A stretch of 64,000 bases of DNA from positions 1,798,501 to 1,862,500 of the forward strand of contig NZ_CP022707.1 of NCBI RefSeq assembly GCF_025340265.1, read 5' to 3'. Source of the stretch: Novosphingobium sp. 9 (GTDB lineage: Bacteria > Pseudomonadota > Alphaproteobacteria > Sphingomonadales > Sphingomonadaceae). The notes below the pieces were generated by a model. It saw only the letters and a program-made list of their open reading frames with translations, ran no database searches and was not told the DNA's origin. Of the stretch, positions 56,867-64,000 are shown one piece after another; position 1 is the first letter of the stretch, and each line of letters begins with the position of its first letter. A program made the translations under genes and the position numbers.

Positions 56867-58321
56867 TTATGATTGGGACCCGACCGGGGCAGAGCTTTGA
56901 GCGCCGATGCGCGCAAGGCTTTCGTCCCGCCCGAGCAGAACCAGTACGTCGAAAATGCCTGGCGAGGTCGTCTGACCCGTCAGAGCGGCTCGCAGCGGTT
57001 GTGCGAGCTTGCCGAGTCCGACCCCCAGGTCCTCGGCCATTGCCTTCAGGTTCGCTTCCAGTGCCTCCGGCGTCCAGTCGGACAGCCCGGACAGGCGCTC
57101 GTGCATCGAGGCGAGGCGCCCCCGCGCCTCGTCGGTCAGCAGCGCCTGTGCCTTCTCGCTGAACGCAAGAGGGCGTTTGGCAAACAGGAAGGCAGCGCCT
57201 TCGGCAAGTTCGTTCAGGTCCTTGGCGCGGACCTTGAGTACGGGCATCGCCTGGGCCAGCAGCCCAAGGTCGATGTCGGCATAGCCGGCAGCCTCGACGC
57301 GCGGCGCGACCAGCGCGGCAAGGCGCTCGTCATCAGCTTCACGCAGGTAGTGCCCGTTGAGATTCTGCAGTTTCGCAATGTCGAAGCGCGAGGGCGATTT
57401 GCCGACATCGGCCATGTCGAACCACTCGACCGCCTGCTCGCGCGAGATGATCTCGTCGTCGCCATGGCCCCAGCCAAGGCGCAGCAGGTAATTGAACACG
57501 GCTTCGGGCAGCAGGCCCATCTCGTCGCGATAGGCATCAACGCCGAGCGCGCCGTGGCGCTTGGACAGCTTGGCACCGTCCGCGCCATGGATCAGCGGAA
57601 CGTGTCCGTAGACCGGCACGTCCCAGCCCATGGCGTTCAGGATGGCAAGCTGGCGGAACGCGTTATTCAGGTGATCGTCACCGCGCAGGACGTGGGTGAC
57701 GCCCATGTCGTGGTCATCGACAACCACCGCCAGCATATACGTGGGCGTGCCGTCCGAGCGCAGCAGCACGAAATCGTCGATTTCCACGTTCTGGACGGTG
57801 ACGGCGCCCTGAACGAGATCGACGATCGTCGTCTCGCCTTCACGCGGCGCCTTCACGCGCACGACATACGAAGCGTCGGCGGGCCAGGTCGAAGGATCGG
57901 CATCGCGCCATTCGCTGTCGATGCGGAAGGGGCGGCGCTCTTCCTGCGCCTTCTTGCGGCGCTCGGCGAGTTCGTCCTGCGTCAGGTAACAGCGATAGGC
58001 ATCGCCCGAGGCCAGCATCTGTGCGGCGACTTCGGCATGGCGATCGGAGCGGGCGAACTGGAACACCGGGGCCTCGTCGCCGTCAAGGTCCAGCCAGCGC
58101 AGACCATCGAAAATGGCTTCGATCGCGGGCTCGGTCGAGCGCTCACGGTCGGTGTCCTCGATGCGCAGGAGGTATTTGCCGCCGTGGTGGCGGGCGAACA
58201 GCCAGTTGAACAGCGCCGTGCGCGCGCCGCCGATATGAAGGAACCCGGTCGGCGAGGGCGCGAACCGGGTGACGACCGGCCGTTTGCCTGCCGCAGATCC
58301 CGTTGCAACCTCGCTTGCCAT
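56867..58321 (-). CDS. gltX: Glutamyl-tRNA synthetase
   Basis: A 484-residue class I synthetase. The HIGH motif is [21 protein letters not shown] and the KMSKS-type motif is [16 protein letters not shown]. Family blocks [12 protein letters not shown] and [16 protein letters not shown] are present. It may be the discriminating or nondiscriminating form; this cannot be told by eye. Its gene is divergent from comEC and upstream of gltA. Confidence 0.97.
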   Translation of the reverse strand: MASEVATGSAAGKRPVVTRFAPSPTGFLHIGGARTALFNWLFARHHGGKYLLRIEDTDRERSTEPAIEAIFDGLRWLDLDGDEAPVFQFARSDRHAEVAAQMLASGDAYRCYLTQDELAERRKKAQEERRPFRIDSEWRDADPSTWPADASYVVRVKAPREGETTIVDLVQGAVTVQNVEIDDFVLLRSDGTPTYMLAVVVDDHDMGVTHVLRGDDHLNNAFRQLAILNAMGWDVPVYGHVPLIHGADGAKLSKRHGALGVDAYRDEMGLLPEAVFNYLLRLGWGHGDDEIISREQAVEWFDMADVGKSPSRFDIAKLQNLNGHYLREADDERLAALVAPRVEAAGYADIDLGLLAQAMPVLKVRAKDLNELAEGAAFLFAKRPLAFSEKAQALLTDEARGRLASMHERLSGLSDWTPEALEANLKAMAEDLGVGLGKLAQPLRAALTGQTTSPGIFDVLVLLGRDESLARIGAQSSAPVGSQS

Positions 58322-58341
58322 TTATTCGTCCTTCCTGTCCT

Positions 58342-60615
58342 ATGGGCGGCATGGCCTCCCATGCCGCGTCCCGAAACCGCAGTTCGCTGCCGGTTGATCC
58401 GGCGCCCGCTGCGTTGCAGCAGGGGCCTTGGAACACCGCGAGGCGTTTGTCGAGGGGTTTGGCCGGGCTCGAAGATTTTCTTGTCCGGGCGGCATACGAA
58501 CGCGCGCCATGGCTGTCAGTTGCATTTGGTGCAGGTATTGTATCGTGGTTCGCGCTTGGCTCTGTGCGGGAATGGTCCCTGTTCCTCGCAGGTGCAGCAA
58601 CGATGGTCGGGCTGCTGTGGCTGCTTCGTCCGGGGTATGTCAATTATCCGCATATTTTCAGAGCATTGCTCGGTCTTATACTGATGGCGACGGCAGGCCT
58701 GTGCGTCGTTTGGGCGCGTTCGAGCATCATCGGTCCGGCGCCGTTCGAAGGCAGTGGCGTGTCGGAAATCGAAGGGGTTGTGCTTGCTATGCAACCACAA
58801 CCGGCGCTGCATCGCGAACAATTGATTTTGGCTGTCGGGACGCTTTCCGGCTCTGGAGCCTCGAAAGTGCGCGTGAATGTGCCGGATGAGTATCGTGGCG
58901 GAGGGGCGAAGGCGGGAGATACCGTTCGCGCGAAAGTCAGACTTATGCCGCCAGCACCGCCGATGTTGCCTGGTGCCTACAACTTTGCCCGCACGGCGTG
59001 GTTTTCAGGGTTGTCGGCAACCGGATCGGCGATGTCGGAACTGCGAGTCGTTTCGCACGACGGGGCGCGAGACCGTATCGGTGAATTGCGCAACCGATTG
59101 GCAGCCCATATCCTCGACAGGCTGGGCAAGGATACCGGGGGGATCGCCAGCGCGCTTGCGTCGGGCGATGTCGGCGCCATTCCTGAAAGCGATGCGCAGG
59201 CGATGCGCGATGCCGGGCTGGCGCATCTGCTATCGATCAGCGGGCTCCATGTCAGTGCCGTGATAGCAGCAGCCTATTTTCTCGTTCTGCGCGTGCTTGC
59301 GCTGGTCCCTGGGATAGTCCTGCGAGCACGTCTGCCGTTTTTGGCAGCAATATCCGGAGCGATGACGGGGATTGCCTACACTGTGCTAACCGGATCGCAG
59401 GTGCCGACGATGCGCTCGTGTTTTGGGGCGCTCCTCGTGCTGGCGGCGATGGCGACGGGGCGTGAGGCGCTTTCCTTGCGCATGCTCGCGGTCGCGGCCT
59501 TCGGCGTTCTGCTGATCTGGCCGGAAGCCATGGTAGGGCCCAGCTTCCAGATGAGCTTCGCCGCCGTTCTGGCGATTGTCAGTCTCAGCGGTGCACAGCC
59601 GGTCCGGCGATTTCTGGCGCCTCGCGAAGAGGGGGTGATCGCGCGAACCGCCCGCGCGACCGCGATGCTTCTCATCTCTGGCATCGTCGTCGAATTGGCG
59701 CTGATGCCCATCGGGTTCTATCACTTTCATCGAGCGGGGCTCTACGGGGCGATTGCGAATGTCATCGCGATCCCGCTGACGACTGTCGTGATCATGCCTG
59801 CGGTCGCATTGGCGCTTGTGCTGGATATTGCCCATCTGGGCGCGCCGGCATGGTGGGTGGCGGGACAGGCGATCCGCTTTCTCATCGGGCTGGCGCATTG
59901 GGTGGCCGAGCGCCCAGGCGCTGTCACGCTGTTGCCCACGATGAGCGGTGTGGCTTTTGCCCTGTTTGCGTTTGGCGGGCTATGGTTGGGGCTTTGGCGT
60001 GGGGCTGTGCGCCTGTGGGGGCTGTTGCCCGCATTCGCAGGCGTGCTGTGGCTATGTACTCTGCAACCGCCCGATATTCTCGTCACAGGCGATGGCCGAC
60101 ATGTTGCCATCGTCGAGGACGGGGGGCGCACTCTGCTGACATTACGCAATACTCGCAGCGATTATACCCGCCAGAGCATCAAGGAAATAGCCGGCTTTTC
60201 CGGAGATCTGCGGCCATTGGAGACCTGGCCGTCGGCGCGATGCAATGACGATTTCTGTCGTATCGATATTTCGAAGACAGGGCGCTTGTGGCGCGTTCTT
60301 CTGTCTCGCGGGCATGAAGCGGTCAGCGAGCGTAGTCTTGCGGCGGCATGCGCCGGTGCCGACATTGTGATCGCCGATCGATGGCTGGCATCGAGTTGCC
60401 GGCCCGCGTGGCTATTGATCGATCGCGATACACTGGGCCGTACCGGCGGCCTGTCGATCGATCTGGAAGGCCAGTCCGTCGATACCGTTGCCGCAGGGCA
60501 AGGGGGGCATGGCTGGTGGCGGCCCATACCCAGCGGGACGAACCATCGACTGCGATTGCGATCCGACGATCATTCTCAATCAGACGACCGTTCAGTATCG
60601 TCTTCAGCGCTATAG
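58342..60615 (+). CDS. comEC: ComEC/Rec2-family DNA uptake protein
   Basis: A polytopic membrane protein (about 757 aa) that forms the inner-membrane DNA channel in natural transformation. The competence core is clear: GDVGAIPESDAQAMRDAGLAHLLSISGLHVSAV, then PTMRSCFGALLVLAAMATGREALSLRMLA and SFQMSFAAVLAIVSL. The N-terminal DUF4131-like region has two or three helices, and the C-terminal part is a beta-lactamase-like domain that looks reduced, with no intact HxHxDH. The start is uncertain between ATG 58342 and 58351; the frame is open to 58303, overlapping gltX. No comEA or pilus genes are nearby. Confidence 0.9.
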   Translation: MGGMASHAASRNRSSLPVDPAPAALQQGPWNTARRLSRGLAGLEDFLVRAAYERAPWLSVAFGAGIVSWFALGSVREWSLFLAGAATMVGLLWLLRPGYVNYPHIFRALLGLILMATAGLCVVWARSSIIGPAPFEGSGVSEIEGVVLAMQPQPALHREQLILAVGTLSGSGASKVRVNVPDEYRGGGAKAGDTVRAKVRLMPPAPPMLPGAYNFARTAWFSGLSATGSAMSELRVVSHDGARDRIGELRNRLAAHILDRLGKDTGGIASALASGDVGAIPESDAQAMRDAGLAHLLSISGLHVSAVIAAAYFLVLRVLALVPGIVLRARLPFLAAISGAMTGIAYTVLTGSQVPTMRSCFGALLVLAAMATGREALSLRMLAVAAFGVLLIWPEAMVGPSFQMSFAAVLAIVSLSGAQPVRRFLAPREEGVIARTARATAMLLISGIVVELALMPIGFYHFHRAGLYGAIANVIAIPLTTVVIMPAVALALVLDIAHLGAPAWWVAGQAIRFLIGLAHWVAERPGAVTLLPTMSGVAFALFAFGGLWLGLWRGAVRLWGLLPAFAGVLWLCTLQPPDILVTGDGRHVAIVEDGGRTLLTLRNTRSDYTRQSIKEIAGFSGDLRPLETWPSARCNDDFCRIDISKTGRLWRVLLSRGHEAVSERSLAAACAGADIVIADRWLASSCRPAWLLIDRDTLGRTGGLSIDLEGQSVDTVAAGQGGHGWWRPIPSGTNHRLRLRSDDHSQSDDRSVSSSAL

Positions 60616-60708
60616 GGGGCTGGACCCGGCTGCGAGGCGGGAGCTTGCCTGTCGATTGCAAGATGACTGCTTTGCCATGTCGGAGCAGTCATCTACCGCA
60701 ATTCCGGT

Positions 60709-61410
60709 TCAATGGTAGCGGCGCAGCAGGCCGGCGAGTTTGCCCTGAACCTCGACGTCTTGCGGGGCATAGATCTGAGGTTCGTAAGCGGCGTTGGCAG
60801 GTTCCAGCCGAACCATGCCACCCTCACGCTGAAGATATTTGAGAGTGGCTTCTTCTCCGCGCACAAGTGCCACCACGATTTCCCCGTCACGCGCTGTATT
60901 GGTGCGTTTGACCAGGGCGAAGTCGCCATCGAGAATACCTGCCTCGATCATCGAGTCCCCCGAAACCTCCAGTGCATAGTGGTCGCCGGCGCCCAGCAGA
61001 GCGGCAGGCACGGGCAACATTGCGTGCGTTTCAAGGGCCTCGATCGGAACGCCGGCAGCGATCTTTCCGTGAAGAGGAATTTCGATCACATCGTTATTGT
61101 TCGCCGGAGTGCGAGGCGCAGGCGTGCCGCTTGTGAGCGAGGAGGCTGCAACGCCAGCCTCTGCCGGGCGGGACGGAGCGGGCTTGCTTGTGGCGTCTTC
61201 GGGCTGGCGCAGGACTTCCAGCGCGCGGGCCCGGTTGGGCAGGCGGCGAATGAAGCCGCGTTCCTCCAGTGCCGAAATCAGGCGGTGCACACCCGACTTG
61301 GACTTGAGGTCGAGGGCTTCCTTCATTTCTTCAAAGCTTGGCGAGATACCGCTTTCTTCCAGACGGACCTGAATGAACCGGAGCAATTCGTGCTGTTTGC
61401 GCGTCAACAT
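60709..61410 (-). CDS. lexA: LexA repressor
   Basis: SOS master repressor, 233 residues. The winged-helix N terminus is [20 protein letters not shown] with [33 protein letters not shown] Pro/Ala-rich linker of about 40 residues is longer than in E. coli. The self-cleavage site is Ala119-Gly120 ([10 protein letters not shown]), with Ser153 in [10 protein letters not shown] and Lys191 in ATLKYLQ. The SOS box upstream indicates autoregulation. It converges with comEC. Confidence 0.97.
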   Translation of the reverse strand: MLTRKQHELLRFIQVRLEESGISPSFEEMKEALDLKSKSGVHRLISALEERGFIRRLPNRARALEVLRQPEDATSKPAPSRPAEAGVAASSLTSGTPAPRTPANNNDVIEIPLHGKIAAGVPIEALETHAMLPVPAALLGAGDHYALEVSGDSMIEAGILDGDFALVKRTNTARDGEIVVALVRGEEATLKYLQREGGMVRLEPANAAYEPQIYAPQDVEVQGKLAGLLRRYH

Positions 61411-61466
61411 GGTCGCTGCCTCTTGCCGATCTGGTGAGGCATGACCGCCTCACTGCTCTAAAGCGT

Positions 61467-61481
61467 GAACAATGTGAGAAC
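61467..61481 (-). promoter_or_regulatory. SOS (LexA) box upstream of lexA
   Basis: GAAC (61467-61470), seven bases, then GAAC (61478-61481). GAAC-N7-GAAC, equivalently GTTC-N7-GTTC, is the direct-repeat LexA box known from alphaproteobacteria. It lies about 57 bp upstream of the lexA ATG in the gap before moeA, so it should control lexA by autorepression. Confidence 0.85.
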
Positions 61482-61505
61482 AACTAAGCAACAAATTGCG
61501 CCCGG

Positions 61506-62719
61506 TCAAGCAATACCGCCGTTCCGGATCAAGTAGATGCGCGCATTGTCACCCTGCCGGCGGGGCGGGCTGCCAGCGGGAAGATCGATAAGGGCATCGG
61601 CATGAGCCAGAGATGTCAGTGCGCCACTATCGCGCAAGGGTATGGGCTGAACCGCTTCGCCGTCCCATATTCCCCGAACGAACTCACGGCGGCTACCGGT
61701 CGCGGGCGTCGAGCCGGCCAGACGGGTGACGATCGAGCGCGGGGTCGCCATTTTCGCGCCACCCAGTCGGCGTAGCAAAGGGAGCAGGAAGAAATATCCG
61801 GTCACGAATGCCGACACCGGATTTCCGGGCAATCCCACGATTATCTGGCGACGGGCAGCATTTTCGCGCGTTGCGATCAGCAGCGGTTTGCCGGGCTTGA
61901 TCGCCACGCGCCAGAAAGCGAGTTGCGCCCCCCAGGTTTCCAACGCGGGCCGGATCAGGTCGTGGTCGCCCACCGAGGCGCCGCCGCTGGTGACGATGAC
62001 ATCGGCATCGCGGGCGCTTTCGAACGCTGCGAGCAGGGCGTCCGCACGATCCGCGACCGGGCCGGTCCGGGTGACGCCATGACAGAGCGGTGCAGCAAGG
62101 GCGCTCAGCATGACGCCGTTGCTCGCCGGAATGCGATGCAAGGCGCAGTCGGCGGGATCGTCTGCAAGTTCGTCGCCGCTGTCGATGACGGCAAGCGAGG
62201 GAAGTCGGTGGACATCGAGCGTGCCATGTCCCGCTGAAAGGGCGAGGGCAAGGCTTGCCGGGGCGAGAGGCGCTCCGGCCGGAATGACAGTGTCACCCGT
62301 GCGAAAATCCATCCCGGCCGGGCGGACGTGGCTGCGGGGCGTGTCCGGGCCGTCGCCGGTCAGGGTGAGAACATCCCCTCACGGATGACATCTTCCTGTA
62401 CGATCACCGCATCGGCGCTTGCGGGCAGCAGAGCGCCGGTGGAGATCCGCACCGCTTCGCCCGCCTTGGGCGTGCCGTGGAAAGGATGCCCGGCAGCGCT
62501 TTCGCCGATTACGCGCCAGGGGCCGGAAAGATCGTCCGCGCGGAGCGCGTAGCCGTCCATCGCCGAGAGGTCGGCGGCAGGCTGGGTGCGCCGGGCGAGC
62601 AGGGGCGCGACAAGGGAGCGGCCCGCGGCATGCTGAGTCGCGATCGTTTCCGGTGATAGCGGTTCCACCAGTGCCAGCAGACGTGCCTGCGCGTCCTCCA
62701 GAGGCAGCGGCGGTGTCAT
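61506..62719 (-). pseudogene. moeA: Molybdopterin molybdenumtransferase MoeA, frameshifted
   Basis: Inserts molybdate into adenylylated molybdopterin. The first frame starts at ATG 62719 ([14 protein letters not shown]), overlapping the moaC stop, and carries the conserved SAMDGYALRADD and ISTGALLPASADAVIVQED. The second frame continues with MDFRTGDTVIPAG, TSGGASVGDHD and IVGLPGNPVSAF to the end at 61506. One extra G in the GGGG run (plus strand CCCC, 62375-62378) joins them into a full-length protein of about 404 residues. As written, the enzyme is broken, which would abolish molybdoenzyme activity; an assembly error is more plausible. Confidence 0.85.
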
Positions 62720-63219
62720 GCGATGGGCTCCGGCGCGTCGGGGGCGTCGGGAGCGCGCCAGTGGCCGGACTTGCCGCCGCGTTTCTCGATCAGGCGGATG
62801 CCCTCGATGACCATCGCCTTGTCGAGCGCCTTGGCCATATCGTAGATCGTCACCAGCGCGATCGAGACGGCGGTGATCGCCTCCATCTCGACGCCCGTGC
62901 GCCCGGTGAGCGAGGCGGTGGCGGTGGCCCTGACGGCATTGTCCTCGAACGAAAAGTCCAGATTGACCGCATCGAGCGCGAGCGGATGGCACATCGGGAT
63001 GAGGTCGCCGGTCTTCTTGGCGGCGAGTATCCCGGCGATGCGCGCCGTGCCCAGCACGTCGCCCTTGGGCGCGTTCCCGGCGCGGATCGCGGCGAGCGCT
63101 TCGGGGGCCATCGTGATGCGGCCCGAGGCGATGGCGAGGCGCTGTGTCTCGGCCTTGCCCCCGACATCGACCATGCGCGCGGTGCCCTCGGCATCGATGT
63201 GGGTGAGCGAGCGGGTCAT
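62716..63219 (-). CDS. moaC: Cyclic pyranopterin monophosphate synthase MoaC
   Basis: Second step of molybdenum cofactor synthesis, forming cPMP from the MoaA product. The 167-residue protein has the expected motifs: [16 protein letters not shown] with active-site Lys and His, [29 protein letters not shown], and KSGHW near the C terminus. ATG 63219 ([20 protein letters not shown]) has AAGG upstream; the frame extends 31 codons further without homology. Overlaps moeA by ATGA. Confidence 0.96.
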   Translation of the reverse strand: MTRSLTHIDAEGTARMVDVGGKAETQRLAIASGRITMAPEALAAIRAGNAPKGDVLGTARIAGILAAKKTGDLIPMCHPLALDAVNLDFSFEDNAVRATATASLTGRTGVEMEAITAVSIALVTIYDMAKALDKAMVIEGIRLIEKRGGKSGHWRAPDAPDAPEPIA

Positions 63220-63579
63220 GCGATGGACCTTTCCGAAATCGGCTTCGAGGCGAGGCTGGTTGACACAGTTGACACGGTCCAGAGAGGAAGTGTCACCTTG
63301 GACGTGAAACACTGGCTTACCTGATTGAAAACGCGAACTTTACCGAAGTTAACAGCGTTATCTTCGGGCGCAAAGGTGTCGCCTTGCCGGTCGGCAGTGT
63401 CCACTTGCAAGGGCAGGAAAGGAAAGGGAGCGTGGAGCATGTTCTCTGGTTGGCACAATCGCGCGCAGTAGGACAGGGTGCAGGACAGGGTGCCTGACAA
63501 AAACGATGTTCTTTCAAAGGGGCGCACAAGCGCAAGATCGGGCAGGCGGGCCGCTGCGAATCCTGTCACAAGCAGCGGC
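63220..63579. other. Intergenic region between moaC and the AraC-type gene (no gene seen)
   Basis: About 360 bases between divergent genes. A minus-strand ORF of 121 codons (63216-63581) overlaps it but has poor coding character and I do not call it. The region holds a tandem TTGACAC (63260-63266 and 63269-63275), three GTGTC-type motifs and a near-perfect dyad at 63343-63367, so it looks regulatory. Confidence 0.55.
63343..63367. promoter_or_regulatory. Operator-like 25-bp dyad
   Basis: CCGAAGTTAAC (63343-63353), three bases AGC, then GTTATCTTCGG (63357-63367). The arms match as inverted repeats at 10 of 11 positions. The centre is about 135 bp upstream of moaC and 225 bp upstream of the AraC-type gene, so it could control either. 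The bound factor is unknown. Confidence 0.5.
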
Positions 63580-64000
63580 ATGACGCAGAACCCGCCTCGC
63601 CGAGACCCTTACGCCGACCGCTTCGCTGCCGTGATCGCGCGGATCGAGGCTGAGGAGGGCCGCCCCGCTGATCTTGAGGCGCTGGCCGAGGTGGCAGGGT
63701 TCTCGCGCTATCACTTCCATCGCCAGTTTCGCGGGCTGGCGGGGCTGACCGCGCACGATTTCGCGCAAGGCCTGCGGCTTCACCGCGCGGCGCATCGCCT
63801 CGGCTTCCATTCGCAAACGGGCGTGACCGATCTCGCGTTCGATGCCGGCTACGAGACACTGGAGGCGTTCACCCGCGCTTTCCGGCGGCAGTTCGCAAGC
63901 TCTCCCAGCGCGTTTCGCCGCGCGCCGAACTGGAGCGCCTGGCGCGATCTGGGCGACAGACTTCAACAGGCAAGGAGCCGTGTGATGACGAATGCTACGA
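63580..64000 (+). CDS. AraC-family transcriptional regulator, 3'-truncated by the window edge
   Basis: 140 codons are visible and the frame is open at the window end. The two helix-turn-helix motifs of AraC regulators are at the N terminus: DLEALAEVAGFSRYHFHRQFRGLAG and VTDLAFDAGYETLEAFTRAFRRQFASSPSAFRR. An N-terminal DNA-binding domain suggests a Rob/SoxS-type or a longer form with a C-terminal GyrI-like effector domain; the rest lies outside. ATG 63580 is the first good start. It is divergent from moaC. Confidence 0.88.
   Translation, partial: MTQNPPRRDPYADRFAAVIARIEAEEGRPADLEALAEVAGFSRYHFHRQFRGLAGLTAHDFAQGLRLHRAAHRLGFHSQTGVTDLAFDAGYETLEAFTRAFRRQFASSPSAFRRAPNWSAWRDLGDRLQQARSRVMTNAT

Noticed and set aside
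63216..63581. 121-codon minus-strand frame between moaC and the AraC-type gene
   Set aside because: No ribosome-binding site or motif, biased Leu/Ser/Pro composition, and it covers an obvious regulatory gap.

Overview
The window is a GC-rich alphaproteobacterial chromosome segment, most like a sphingomonad (Novosphingobium or a close relative; inferred from gene content, not from a database search). Supporting signs are a class I lysyl-tRNA synthetase, the alphaproteobacterial SOS box GAAC-N7-GAAC upstream of lexA, an RNase J, the plsX-fabH-ihfA-merR order, and a 13-subunit Complex I operon with separate nuoC and nuoD. Nearly all of it is core chromosome. I saw no tRNA, rRNA, insertion sequence, prophage or CRISPR array.

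Layout. 1-7.2 kb: the end of cysS, a small regulatory cluster around an S24-peptidase repressor, an MBL hydrolase, a MAPEG protein, then rpmF-plsX-fabH-ihfA-merR. 7.2-13.9 kb: a SixA-like phosphatase, a DinG-type helicase, a PadR regulator with a Gly/Arg-rich head, class I lysS and a DUF1003 protein. 13.9-17.4 kb: the most accessory-looking part, with palindromic repeats, an AT-richer acyltransferase, a frameshifted 2OG-Fe(II) oxygenase and a frameshifted RcnB-like protein with 45-bp tandem repeats. 17.5-29.3 kb: ettA, GNAT, M28 peptidase, CoA lyase, prfB, a lipoprotein methyltransferase, a nitronate monooxygenase-like enzyme, a degenerate Amt-like protein, an SH3 protein and a thiolase. 29.7-48.9 kb: nuoA-N with three extra small genes, continuing into birA, coaX, rnj and a DUF1467 gene. 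49-55.5 kb: an unusual four-gene block made of a large membrane-anchored coiled-coil protein, a membrane protein with a nucleotidyltransferase-like head, a helical protein, and a histidine-kinase-like protein that lacks the phospho-acceptor His. 55.5-64 kb: gltX-gltA, comEC, lexA, moaC-moeA and the start of an AraC-type regulator.

Two points matter most. First, six places (about 15658, 16512, 27267, 42368, 55100 and 62376) each look as though one G or C has been lost from a G/C run. They break five genes and fuse nuoL to nuoM. The pattern points to homopolymer undercalling in the source assembly, so these genes may be intact in the organism. Second, the best candidate for an undescribed system is the 49-55.5 kb block. 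Its coiled-coil protein has the size and layout of the Caulobacter polarity factor TipN, and its kinase-like protein has Pro at the His position, which recalls the His-less polar kinase DivL. That functional reading is inference.
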